A stretch of DNA of 64,000 bases, taken from positions 4,154,001-4,218,000 of the forward strand of contig OX352773.1 of assembly GCA_947095535.1 (NCBI GenBank), in the 5' to 3' direction. Source of the DNA: Poecilobothrus nobilitatus (Eukaryota; Arthropoda; Insecta; Diptera; Dolichopodidae). Below the pieces are notes generated by a model. That model did not search any database. It was not told the DNA's origin and saw only the letters and a program-made list of their open reading frames with translations. Of this stretch, positions 37,540 through 49,371 are shown one piece after another. A program made the translations under genes and the position numbers. How positions within the stretch are numbered: the first letter of the stretch is position 1; each line of letters starts with the position of its first letter.

Positions 37540-39898
37540 TTTTCAATATTGTTCTATTTCATATAATTTACTTGAACTTTAATTTAAATTTACTTATTTC
37601 AAATCTTCAACACATTTAACAACTACAAACTACACAAGCTCTAAAATCACGAACACCTCCTAGTTGAAAAATGAAAACATTTCATGACATGATAATTGAC
37701 AATTCAATAACAAGCGTTAGCAAGGCAAAAACATTGAATTATGTCAAAATAAACTAGCGTCTACACTCTACCGCTATCGGTCATGACATAATTATACCTT
37801 TTTCACGTTAGACAAAGTATTTCCAATTTAATTGCAAGCATTTTACTTTCAAATGTATGGTTCCCTTTTTATTGCAAGAATTGTTTTATTTAAAGAAAGT
37901 TTTGCTTGTGCAAAAAGTTATTCTTAATTAATAGTTCATACGTACTTTTAATAAAAGTTTTGTCTGATTGGCTAAGTTTACACTTCTCAAGCTGAATCCG
38001 CTTTACGAAGACCAGACCACTTCACTCACGTTTACACTTGACTTCAAACCGTCCGTTTACACTGGTCTTCTCGAATCTACTTTTTTCATTACGTTTCATT
38101 TTTCACCCTTCCAATAAACTAATGTTCTTTATAATATACACATATGTGTGCGTATTTAAAAAAAAAAATTTTGAGAGGTAGCCCGGGTAGGTATGTATAT
38201 AAAATTGCCAAAAAAATTAATGTATTATGTAGTTACCACAGCTGACAATAGTTTTTTTCAGTCCATGCATGACATGAAGAAAGCGAAAGCGTTTTAGGAG
38301 GTTAATTTTTGAAAAAATTTAGAAAAATTTACATGTATTCTTATGGAGTTTTGCATAGGAAGCTTTGTAAAATCCTTAGACAATTAATATGGTACAGACA
38401 GTTCAGGCAACAAAAAGTCTACAAAATAAATTTTAATAACAATTTTAATTCTGAAAATAAGTATTATCTTATTATCTGAAAATCTGTATCTGAAAATATT
38501 ATTTATTAAATGATCAATTTAAATAATTTTATATAAATCAATAATAAAATGTAAATAATTTTCTTATATCAATAATACCATAATATAAATTATTTTATAA
38601 TTATTCCCTTTATACACCACATTAAATATGAATTTCAAGTACCTATATGAAATATTCTGATATATTTATTTGAGTTTATAAGAAATTCTGAACTTGAAGT
38701 GATTTTTAGTTGTTATGTCATCAAGATTATACGGTTTTTCAGAATATGTACATACTTAGAAAAAGAAATATAAAGATGTAGGCATAGGTATACTCTTTTT
38801 TACATTTTTTTTCCAATATTTTTCGCATTGAACAGATATTTTGTTTAAAGTTTATTTTCGACAAAAATATATTCACAGAACATATTTTCGTGAACATTTA
38901 TTGTTGCTTTTGTGGATATTTTCAAGTGTTCCTTAGCCTGATAAAAAACTGCTTTGGAATACTGAGATTTTGAATTTTAGGCTTTTGTATTTGGGATTTT
39001 GTGGCCAACCCCAATAAAGAGAAATAAAACTGTTACTTGGTTTCATTTTCAAGTAATATAGCATTACTAATATTATCATTTACCATGTATTTTTTATGAA
39101 CTTTTCTTACAAAAATGATTTTTGATTTTTATTTTTAACAGTAAACCGACCTATCTACTATAATATAATTTATTGAGTTGTCGTTGTTGCTTTATGATTT
39201 TGTTAGTTGTATTTTCCTATAAAAATTCGTACCTTTTTTTTAAAAATTTTCGAAACATGAAGTGTACTTTATAAATTATGGAAGTTGATGATTTTATTTT
39301 AATCCAATTGCAGAAGTAATGTAGTTTTTCAAATGTTATTTCGTTTTATTAAGAGATACATCTATTAGACTTTCAAATCTTTTGCTTCGGCCTATTATTT
39401 GTGCTTTTGTAGAGTGACTATTTGTTTAACTAGACTACAATTAATATATATAATTACATAATAATTATGTCTAGTCTTCGGTAGTTTGATTATTCTGCAC
39501 TTTATTTAATGTTTTTGATATAGATAAATGTATAATTATACATACAAAATTTAAACTTTTTGGTATACTATATTTATATCAAATGTCTTTTCTTCTTCTG
39601 CTGTTTGTTATTTATTATTTGTTTTAAGTAACAATATTTAAATTGCACAATTTTGTTAAAAATCATTATTTGTTATGTACTTACACCATCAGATGGCTAT
39701 TATTTTTCTTCTCACTTAGTTAGTTAGTTCTGACATTATTTAATGGTTTTAGTTATTTTGGTACACACTTTACTGTACAGAATGTACCTTAGCTTTACTG
39801 TACTGTAATGTAATTTACTATTTTTTGTTAATAGAAGACTATGTATTATTATTTATTTTCATTTATAAAATTTCTTTTTTAAAAAAATTAAAAAAAAT
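37540..39898. other. intergenic region between Rae1 and the asteroid-like gene A
   Basis: Besides the repeat listed at 37975-38235, this stretch is AT-rich and without exons that I can support. It should contain the Rae1 promoter (about 37540-37750) and that of the plus-strand gene starting at 39899, but no core element stands out. A GTACTGTAATGT-like word cluster lies near 39770-39810. Confidence 0.5.
37975..38235 (+). repeat. dispersed repeat, copy 2 (partner at 3031-3420)
   Basis: It shares GGCTAAGTTTACACTT, the CCGCTT-ACGAAGAC block and AAAAAAATTAATGTATTATG with 3031-3220 in the same orientation. It additionally contains internal inverted words (TTTACACT / GTTTACACTGGTCTTC) around 38030-38070, so the two copies have different internal arrangements. 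It lies about 435 bp upstream of the Rae1 start. Confidence 0.6.
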
Positions 39899-41921
39899 AT
39901 GGGTATCAGACATTTACATACATTTATGTTTCAAAATTGTCCAGGTGGTGTACAAGAAATAAATATTGAAAAGGAAATTGACTACCATAAACGGTTATTT
40001 TTTTATATACATTTGTAAATATTGAATATTTTTTTAATTAACCATTTTTTTAATTTAGAACTTTTAATGTAGAGAGACCAGTAATTATAATTGATTTAGT
40101 AGCAATTCATGAGCATGTATACACAAACGAAAAAGAAAAACTTTTTGGAGGGCGCTACGATCTTTATAATTTCAGAATAGATGAAATTTTTAGAAAATTA
40201 AATGATTTGGGTGTAGATATTATTTGTGTTCAAGATGGTTCATTGTTCGAAAATAAAACTGACACAGTAATTAAAAGACGAAACGATAGATACAGTAAAG
40301 AATGGCAGATTCTTAAACAGATAGAAAAACAAATAAATCTAAATGATTCTAAATTAAAATTATTTCCACCAAATTTAACACCATTTTTTTATAATTTACG
40401 AAAAATAGCAAGAAGATATAGTAAAGTAATTATTTCAACAAGAGAAGGAGACCAAGAAATTGTATATCAGGCCAATAAAAAAAATGCTTTAGCTATTATA
40501 TCACACGACACTGATTTCCTTATATTTGAAGGACATTGGCAATTTTGGAGTGGACCTCATTTAAATATTGACAAAAAATCAATTATTCGTTTTAATAAAG
40601 TAGCAATGAGAGCATATTTTGCATTATCACCCAAACAAATGATATTATTTGCAACAATTTCAAGTAATGATTTTGTTCAATATAATATGGTGGAGGTAAC
40701 TATCAAAATATGTATGTGAAAAAATTAGTTATTTATGATTTAAAAAATATTCCAGCATTTTCACATCAGAATTGGTGGACGAAATAAATTTTACAAAATA
40801 GCAAATATTGTTCGACGCGTACGCTCCTTGCCTCCGAATATAAGATCAAATGATAAAGAATATTTAATTAATATGATTTTTAAACCAGAAGATAGGAAGA
40901 TGGGATTAGAAGACTTCCAAAAAAGTATTCAATTTTATTGTGATGTAAATATATAAATTAACTTTTTTAGTTATTTAATATTGAAATTTATATTTTATAC
41001 TTCAGGTAAATAAACCAGTTACATATGAAACTCCTTTGTTAGAGAAAGCATCAAGTTCTACTTTTATGTATTCAATATTAGTTGACATACCACTGAATTT
41101 GTCATTATTTTATTTTGATCTAACAAAATGCGATTTAATCCCATATTATCAACTTATCAAGCCTATTATTCAGCGACAAATAGGAACGTTATTAAAAAAC
41201 TGTGAAGAAAATTTAAATGGTTTGACAAGACCCATTTTAACAAAATTAAATCATAACGATTCTTATAAAATAATTAATGAAATACCAATATATCCAAATG
41301 GTAAAAAAAATAATTTATTTAATATCAAATAAAAATAGAAATATTTGTTTATTAGATGACGTCCCACGACTTGAAGATTTTGTATTATTATCAATAGAAA
41401 AAGTCGATAAACTTTATAAATTAAAATTAAAATTATTTTGTTGGCATATATTACCTGACTGTGAGTACATGACTCCGGATACTATATCACGCCTTCCTGA
41501 TGAATTAGTTTTAACCATTTCTATCATTACATACTTAACTGTGGTGAATTTATTTAAATTAAATATACTTAATTTCGAATCTTAAATTTATGTATTATTT
41601 TAGCAAAAACAAATTAGCATTGATGAAGCTGATAGTATTCTATTCGCTTGTATACATAAAAATGAACCAAATAATCACGTTGAACTAGATCATTTTACAA
41701 AATTAAATGAACGTGACACAAGAGTGGCATTTTTATTCACACGTTTATATTCAATTTTTGAGAACTCAATTCAAATTTTAGGATTAACCAATTTTGAATC
41801 ATTAATAATTTTTGATGGATTATACTATCATTATTTAAGATGTAATACAGAAAAAGAAAATGAATTAATATCTGCATTAAGAAAACAGTTCAAAAATTTA
41901 CGTATTTATTCAACTGAATAA
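39899..41921 (+). CDS. asteroid-family XPG/FEN-fold nuclease, copy A
   Basis: Six coding exons (39899-39993, 40059-40695, 40756-40944, 41006-41300, 41356-41543, 41604-41921) all join in frame with GT-AG ends and give 573 residues. The N terminus MGIRHLHTFM matches the MGI(R/K) start of the asteroid/ASTE1 family. Acidic residues expected for the two-metal FEN/XPG active site are present: D44 (VIIIDLVA), D91 (CVQDGS), D163 and E165 (EGDQEI), D182 and D184 (SHDTDF) and D236 (SSNDF). FGGRYDLYN follows near residue 61, as in ASTE1-like proteins. Human ASTE1 has been reported as a structure-specific DNA nuclease in double-strand break repair; Drosophila asteroid was first linked to EGF-receptor signalling. 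The GND motif is altered to SND. An AATAAA follows at 41938. The intron 40696-40755 is absent from copy B. Confidence 0.85.
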
Positions 41922-41937
41922 GTTTATTAAATAATTC

Positions 41938-41943
41938 AATAAA
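41938..41943 (+). terminator. polyadenylation signal of asteroid-like gene A
   Basis: AATAAA lies 16 bp after the stop codon of gene A, inside the 74-bp spacer shared with the convergent Orc4 gene. Confidence 0.65.
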
Positions 41944-41972
41944 AACAAATAATTTTTATTCTAATCAAATAC

Positions 41973-41978
41973 TTTATT
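41973..41978 (-). terminator. polyadenylation signal of Orc4
   Basis: AATAAA on the minus strand lies 17 bp after the Orc4 stop; a second lies at 41955-41960. Cleavage 10-30 bp beyond either would place the Orc4 3' end at or past the gene A signal, so the two mRNAs probably overlap tail to tail. Confidence 0.6.
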
Positions 41979-41995
41979 TTTAATGTAAAATATTT

Positions 41996-43419
41996 TTAAA
42001 CTAAACAACTTTTTGCCCATTGCGAAACTTCTGTTGGTAAGGCAACGTAAGTATTAACACTTTGGTTAATTTGTTTTACCGATAATGCCAACTTATGCAT
42101 TTGAAATTCTTTTTTTACTTTTAAAACTGTTGAATTTATTGGTATTATTAATTCTAAACTTTTAATATGTTCAAAAGCTTTTAAAGCAACTGTTCTTTCA
42201 ACTGATTGCATAACATTTGATCTTGAAGCAAATTTTGCAAATCTTCCAAAAATAATTTCAAAATTAAATGGATCACAGTCATAAATTTCTGAATGATGTT
42301 TAATTGAAATAATTAAACAAATTTCCAAAACAGATAAGCCATTCAAAATTGCTATTTTATCATCTTGATTATATTCTATACACAATGACAAAAAATCTTC
42401 AATATTTAATCGAGTATTATTTGTGTTAAGAGTAGAAACTAATCGAAAAATTAACTTTTTAAAAAAATCTTTGCTAAGATCATATTCTAATAAATTTTCA
42501 ATACATTCTCTAATTGATACAACTTGTAACAGAGTTTCAATATTTTCATTCCATTTATTTGTAATTTTATTATTAAAATTGTACTTATCTGGAAGCAATT
42601 GCCTTCTAGGAAAATTATTATTTTCAATGGATTTTGATTTTACCTTAATTTTTTTTAAATTTATAAAATATTCTTTACTTGGTATTGTTAAATATTCTTT
42701 AAATAATTCTATAGCGTCTGGTAGTTCTCGCTTACTGTTAAATAAATATATTTGTCTATGAGAATATCTTGATTTAACTCTTTTTTCCAATAATTCTATA
42801 ACATCTAATCTACACGTAATACCGAGAACGCAAATTGGTGCTTGTGCTGATTGTGAGATATCAAACAAATTATATAGTAGTGTTTGCCCATGATGTTGGC
42901 AAAATAAATCAAACTCTTCCAAAATAAATATTACGCTTTTTGAGTTTTTTGAATCAGAATTACGTAAACATGTTAGTAGAAAAGACAAATTTTCAGCAAA
43001 TGAACCAAATATTTTTCCGTCGGCTACATTTTCTAAATTCATTTGCACTGTAATTGATTTTAATGCCAATCTATCATCTGTTTCGGTTAAACCATTTAAA
43101 TAAACAATAATTGTATTTTTTATAAAACTTGTTTCCTGTTCTAATGAATTTAAAACAGAATTAATAAGCTAAAATATTTAAATTTTTAATAAATTATTTT
43201 TAGAAACTAATATGCAAAATTATGCTTAATTACCGTTGTTTTTCCACATCCTCTCGGTCCAATTAATATTAAAGAATTAGACTCTCCTTCTGAGGTTCGA
43301 TGTAATAAATTTCGAATATTTTGCCATTTTTCTGAATCGCCATGAAAACTTGAGCAATCTTTTTGTAATCTTTCCTTTAGAAATCTTTTTATTAAAAATA
43401 TTTCTTCGTCTAAAGACAT
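41996..43419 (-). CDS. Orc4: origin recognition complex subunit 4 (Orc4)
   Basis: Two exons on the minus strand, 43419-43234 and 43168-41996, join in frame across a 65-bp intron and give 452 residues, slightly longer than the human protein (436). The intron falls directly after the Walker A motif GPRGCGKTT (residues 54-62). Walker B reads VIFILEEFDLF (about 141-151), and other signatures are GSFAENLSFLL, LLYNLFDISQSAQAP and TCRLDVIELLEKRVKSR. The C-terminal winged-helix part includes GLSVLEICLIISIKHH and TEVSQWAKSCL. Orc4 is an AAA+ subunit of the hexameric complex that marks replication origins. I chose MSLDEEIF at 43419 because it aligns with family starts; an in-frame upstream ATG at 43518 would add 33 unlikely residues. 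A basic, low-complexity insertion (about residues 215-240) is the only oddity. An open frame at 42423-42761 on the other strand is antisense noise. Confidence 0.95.
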
Positions 43420-44404
43420 TTCGAGGAACTTATTGATCAAATTAAAATTACAAACTTCAATTAAACATAAAAAGCGCCAAATAAAAAAAATACACTCTTG
43501 GTTTGGTGCACAACACAAAACAGATAACTGGCAGAATATATTTTTCTTTTTTCCTCGTATTCTATATTGCTATTTGCTATCTGATAAGATATATTCAATT
43601 AAACAACACACTGAATACAGATACGATCCCAATTGAGATTTTTTGTAACAAGTGAAGATTTTTGAAACAAAAATTAAGCTGTTTGACTTGATGCATTTAT
43701 CAATACTATTAAAAAAACGAATTTTTATTACGAATTATGTTGAATTTGGAAAAAAATGTTTATACCTATAAATTATTTTTATAATAAATTATTAATGTTA
43801 CTTTATATACTAGTTTTTAAATAGATTAGAATAAATGAAGTTTTTTACTTATCAAACGTACATAACTCAAAAGCTTAGTACATATTTTATGTATGTTTTA
43901 ATCGGTTTTAATAAGTACGAAATTTAAAATCCAAATTCCAATATCGAGGTCCACGATTTATGTATTTGCTTTTGAATTTTTTATTATCTATACATAATAC
44001 ATATATTCCATGCAACTCTTACGTCCTTACAATCCTTAACATTTACGTTTTTTAAATGGCCGCCTTAGATGTTATGACAAATGTAAACAAAAAAAGTTAG
44101 TTTTGTATGAACTTCTTCATATTTTATGTGAAAAATGTTTTTCTTTGTTATTAAAAATTTAAATAAAATTATTGCCAATTACATAATTTCTAGAAATTGT
44201 AAAAATGTGACTAGAATTATTTTTTTATTTTATTTTATCAGCAAAACCAAAACAAGGTCGTTACAAAATAAATTTTAAATTAATGCTTCTTATTTTAAAT
44301 TATACAGAACCTGACTTAGAACTAAACTTCTAATAATTTAAATTTAAAAAAAGTTAATTTATTATTGTTATTATTTTTTATTTAAATTACATTTTCAACT
44401 TTAT
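43420..44404. other. Orc4 upstream region
   Basis: This is AT-rich DNA upstream of Orc4. A less biased patch near 44050-44085 contains AAATGGCCGCCTTAGATG. Promoter elements cannot be assigned, and no other gene is seen. Confidence 0.45.
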
Positions 44405-45900
44405 TTTAGGCCCCTATTCCACATCAATTTTTTCATCAATTTAATATGGACAATTAAATTGATAGGGCACCACACACTCCTGTTGAGCTATTCAATTTCG
44501 TATCCATTTTTTTGACATTTTACAATGACATATTCTAGAAGTGTTCTGAACACATTAATAATTTCAAAAGATAAATTATCACATTGAAAATATAATTTCT
44601 AAACAATGATTAATGAAAGATATAATAAAACGTTTATGAACAATAATAAAACAACTAATTTTTGTACCTTTTTATAATAATTAGTTTTGTACCTTTTTAT
44701 AATTATTTTATTAATACTTTACTAATACTTGAACATACTTTAACGAACACGTACATAATATAAAAAAAATAATTAAAAAAAAAAACATGCGAATGATATC
44801 AAATTGCATACGTACTGAAATTTTCAGTAGGTTCAGATGGATTTTAGAAAATATTTTCACGGTTAACTAACTAGATTTAAAAATTTATAATACCAAATAA
44901 AATGTATCTAAAATAACGGCCCTGATTTCGATAGTCATTTCATAAAAATGAAAAATTTCATTTCATTTTAATAATTTTTTGCGATTTCGATAGTAGGGCA
45001 AAATGAAATGGAATTTAAAATTAAAATGATTTATATATTTTTTTTAAACCGGCAATACTTTCTTATTTTGAGGTTTTGACTATACAAAGAGCTATAAGTA
45101 GAGAATTAAGATTTAAAACACGTAATTCCCAATACTGTAATAGAAAAAAAGCAAAAAATTAAAAAAAGTCCCGAAAAGTGGTTCCTTAGTTTTTGGGTTC
45201 TGTTTTTTGAGGGCGGCTTAAAAGTTGAACTTTTTTATTTTTTTTTTATGATATTTAAATTTTACTACAAAATCGGTGAGTGCTGAGTACTTTTTTTTTA
45301 AACATGTTGGAACTACTTCTAATTCACACATTAATGGGCTTTCTTGCAACTTATGCCATCGCATAGTCATATATAAAAATACCTATATTCACATAAATAT
45401 AAATAAAATACTTCATAATTTTTTCCTAAATCCATTTTTACAAGCACTCATTTAACAATTTCAAAATGAGAAAATTTGACGTTTTAAATGAGTATATTCA
45501 TAAAAAATGACTATCAAAATCAGCTTCTTTTCATTTTTTATGATTTTTTTTCATTTTTTATGACTATCGAAATCAAAAATTTTGTTTTTCATAAAAAATT
45601 AAAGTGATATGACTATCGAAATCAGGACCAATATGTAAAATAATATTATAACACAAAATGATTAGGTACATCTTATTTACTTCAGCTACTGAGATATGAT
45701 AGAACAGGTAAAATTAAAAAAAGGAGCTAAATCACGCCAAATGGAAAAAAATATTATTTAAGAATTTTATGAGAGAATATTTTCTTATAACATATACATA
45801 TTTTCTATTTTTTTAAGCATAATTTTAAACTTTATTCATAATAAGAAATTCTGTAATAAAATTCTGAAGTATATAAGTTGACTATGGTAAAAATATTCAA
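44405..45900 (-). repeat. dispersed repeat, inverted partner of 5260-5930, interrupted by a TIR element
   Basis: The reverse complement of 44405-44917 plus 45630-45900 aligns with 5260-5930 end to end by eye: AGGCCCCTATTCCACATCAA at one edge, TTTTGACATTTTACAATGAC, TACTTCAGCTACTGAGATAT and AATTCTGTAATAAAATTCTG. Within it a short direct duplication (TTTTTGTACCTTTTTATAAT, TTTTGTACCTTTTTATAATT; about 44660-44705) is unique to this copy. The alignment is interrupted cleanly by 44918-45629. Confidence 0.75.
44918..45629. mobile_element. 712-bp TIR element inserted in a repeat
   Basis: Ends read GGCCCTGATTTCGATAGTCA (left), and the reverse complement of the right end reads GGTCCTGATTTCGATAGTCA: 20 bp with a single mismatch. 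The motif GATTTCGATAGT recurs once more inside the left end (44983), and its complement GACTATC(G/A)AAATCA recurs at 45509 and 45562, so subterminal transposase-site-like repeats are present. The other copy of the host repeat (5.5 kb) lacks the insertion. Flanks TGTATCTAAAATAAC and AATATGTAAAATAAT are similar and correspond to a single site in the empty copy, suggesting an unusually long, decayed target duplication. There is no transposase. Interior words are shared with 20520-21690. Confidence 0.8.
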
Positions 45901-48888
45901 AACATTTTAACACTATAATATTGTTTGATTTCAGTACACGACCTTTATATTCAAAAGCTTAACTCTTACTCTTAGTCTTAAGTAAAAAGAAATTACAATT
46001 ATATATTATTATATATGGCAGAAACAAAATCAATGCATATACAAGATTTCAGTTCACGCATATTTTTATAATATGCATATGTAATATATATTAATTTTGC
46101 TGCAAATCGTTCAGTACAAACATGCAGCGCTAAATGCTACACCGCTGCAATTCAGTATAGCGCTAGATTCTCCTGAACGCGACCATTGGTGCGTTTTACA
46201 CTAGAGCAACTTGCTGATCCACGGTGATTTTGCGGGAAAGGGGTATGAAACGAAAGAAAAAACTCTCCACTGCTTGACAAAAACAAAATTTAGTTTTTGT
46301 AGCTTTCGAAAATTTTTTTTGTATACCTCTTTTCATTCTACTTTTAAAAATTGAAGAGAATAATTTTGTATGCTTTGGTAGGTACATGGAAGATTTTTTT
46401 TATGTTGAATACTAGCAGAAATTATATATATATAGATAACGCAAGTAGAACAAAAAATCTCTCACAATTTTTTTTAATTTGTAGTGCCCCAAAGAAAGAG
46501 AAAAACATTGAATTAAAAAAATGAACAAATTATTTTTGCTTGTTCTTTCTCATTCTTCATTCTTCAAATTTATTTATTTTATTTTTCTAACGAAAAATCA
46601 AACAAGCCACAATGTAAAGGTTTATTTTTATTTAAGTAAGATGTTATTGGTATGTGTTGTCTGGTGTTGTGTTAGGCTGTTAGATTTATTTTTTTTTCTA
46701 TTCATTTCATATATTTTATGAATATTTTATATTTTTTTTTATTTTCAGTCACTTTACTATTTATAAAAAGAAGTAACCAAAAAAATGATTAATCAATGGA
46801 GGGTATAGAGTAGTATAGCCAGCCATATATATATAGATACATGTACATATGTATGTATATATATATGCATATTAATTTTTTCTTTGCTTAGAAAATTTTA
46901 CATTTTATAAATACCCATCGAAATGTTAACCTCTGAGGGTAAATTTTTTATTTCTTTTTTATCAATTTAGGAATTTTGTAAACAGATTATAAATAAGGTA
47001 GGTAAGATTAAAAACTCGTGTGCTGTATAGAATTCTATACTGGATGAAAAAATTATAATTTTATCTGAAAACTTTGACCTAATTTAATTTTTGTTGATCC
47101 TATATTTTAAAAAAGGGAAAAAGCCGAATTGAAGAGTCAAAATAAAAAAAAAGCCTTGAATTCAATTAAACGTTCCATTCGGCATAAAAAACTCTTGTAA
47201 AACAAAATTATAAGATAAATATATACATTTTGAAGTCCATATATCAAACAAGCTGCTATCCTTTGGTAATCTGTAGAGCCTTCCATTAAAATTCAGCCTA
47301 CTAGTTTTGCATGGGCCGCAGGGAATCTGATTTTATATTTTGAAACATTCTAAACAGAGGATGAATATATTATACGTTCATGCTAATGAAAGCAAAATAG
47401 ATGGAAAAGATAATAAAAGTATGTAGATAAATAAAAGAGTCAGAAAAATAGAAATTTTTAATTATAAGGTTTGCAACAAGTTAATGAATAAAATAATTGA
47501 GACAATCAAATAAATTTGGAAACAAATTCTAAACAATAATAAAAAAAATGTTTTCTTACTTTTTGAATAGAAATTATGTTCCAACTTCTTGATTGATGAA
47601 TGATTAAGAACAAAAGAACTTGTGCATTATATATTTCGCATATGTATATGAACTTAATTTTAACTTTTTATTAAACTTGTAAAACAACTTTTAATTTTTC
47701 ACTTCTATAAAAAAATTCAAGTTATACACATTGGATAACTTACCGCTCAAATTTAAATTTAAATTTTCTTTACAAATTTCTTACGTTAAAATTCTTTTAA
47801 CCCATAATGTCAGAAACTATATTTTGAAAGATAATTTTACAAAAAAAGCACAAGTCACTAGGATTAACAGTCACATATTTTTTGTTTTTCATTTTAAATA
47901 AAAACTACTCATGCATTTTTATTGATATAAAACAAAAAAATATTAAATTCTAACGCATACATAGATAAACATTATAAACACTTGATCAACACATAATCAG
48001 TCCATCCAAAATAGAATACTTAAGAAATCAGAAGTAAATTTTTTATATAGTGTTACCATGTTATAATATATAATTATTTGATTTACTTCAATTTTTAAAT
48101 ACAAAAGATATTAAAAACTATTTATGCGAAATTGTTAGATTGAAAGAAAAATGTTAAAATATGTTTTTTGCATTATTTTTTAAATAAATAAAATATTTAA
48201 AATTAAAAACAAAGAAATACAACCAAAATTATTGATAGACAACTCTTCTAACCAGTTTTGAAATATAAAAACACAAACATTATAAATAGATTTTATTATA
48301 CCATTTGTAATAATAGGGTATTTTCAAAGTGAATTCTTATTTTTCTTTATTTCTAATTATAATTATAAATAACAAAGTAATTTTTGAAATATTTTAATAG
48401 TTTACGACTTTAGACTAAAGTTGTGTGAAACGAAGAATACATGTATTTAAGATTTGTTGTCGTGTATTTTTGCTAAATTCGAGTACTACCTAAATAGTTT
48501 TAAAAATAGTTTTATAATGGTAAATAATCTAATAAGGGTTTCCAGTTGTACAAATTATAGGTAAAAATAAATACTTAACAAAATTTTAAAACTTTAGTTT
48601 CAAAAAAAATTTCGTGAATCATACAAATGATATGGCAATATTGTCTTTTATTTAAATGCATTCTTCTACAAAGTTTTAAAGTTTTTGGAGAAAAAAAAAA
48701 ATTTAAATAACTCTAAATTTTAGTAATATTTTATTTTATGTACCTAGTCATATTTTTGTAGAGTTAAATTTTTGAATTGAATTATTATTTTTAAAAGATT
48801 TTATTGTATGAATACCTATTTAAAAAAATTAATTCAATTATTTAGTGCCTAATATTGCCTTTTTTAATAATTTCCTTAAATAAAGTGG
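45901..48888. other. gene-free stretch
   Basis: The stretch is AT-rich, with a mixed-composition patch at about 46120-46250 (GCAGCGCTAAATGCTACACC and TCCTGAACGCGACC). The open frames 46196-46387 (minus) and 46521-46721 (plus) have no recognisable domains. A patch at about 47260-47330 (GCATGGGCCGCAGGGAATC) looks like an old repeat. No gene is supported. Confidence 0.45.
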
Positions 48889-49371
48889 GTGGAAAATATT
48901 CGGTTGTTGGGTGTAAATCCAATTATAATAATAGCACGATATCTGTAACTACTTTTAAATTTCAGGATAAAGAGCCTTTGAGAAGCTTAAAAGAGCTTTG
49001 TACAAAGATCAGACTGGCAACCAACAGCTTATAGTTCCATATGTAAATTGCATTTTTCAGAATTGTGTTTTAAATTAAATAATGATAAAAGTCCGCGTTT
49101 AATACCAGATGCACTTCCAAGTATATTCACCAATTACTTGGTAAATTTAATAGAACCGAATGATAAAAACTTACGCGATGATAATATAATTTTAAATTTC
49201 TCTAATTTAGTTTTAAATGTTAGTAAAAAAATAAATTTAAAATACTGGAAATTATATAAAAGCCAAAATAATATTATTTTATATATTTTAATAGAAAATA
49301 ATTACTTTAAATGTGATTTTAAATTTATAATAATAATTAATAACGATCTAAGTTACCTACTTGACAGGTAA
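48889..49371 (+). pseudogene. THAP-domain / P-element-type transposase remnant A
   Basis: The first frame reads VGCKSNY with TTFKFQDKEPL; the second, starting after a one-base shift near 48995, reads DWQPTAYSSICKLHFSE, then IPDALPSIF. Together these are the order of a THAP zinc finger (C..C, W, P-T..S..C..HF, and the AVPTIF-like motif). The ATG position is GTG and the first zinc cysteine is lost (KYSVVGC). The remainder includes ILNFSNLVLNV and KSQNNIILYI followed by IIIINNDLSYLL, ending at 49371; this resembles the region after THAP in P-element/THAP9-like transposases. The catalytic domain is absent. It is a decayed transposon or transposase-derived gene rather than a working gene. Confidence 0.65.

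Noticed and set aside
37346..37582. 78-codon open frame on the plus strand
   Set aside because: It is antisense to the first Rae1 coding exon.
42423..42761. 112-codon open frame on the plus strand
   Set aside because: It lies entirely antisense to the well-supported Orc4 coding exon and has no recognisable domain.
44660..44705. Short direct repeat that could suggest a CRISPR-like or satellite array
   Set aside because: Only two units are present, inside a dispersed repeat. No regularly spaced array occurs anywhere in the window.
46196..46721. Two short open frames that might be small genes
   Set aside because: They are basic or aromatic low-complexity with no recognised domain and no promoter or polyadenylation context.
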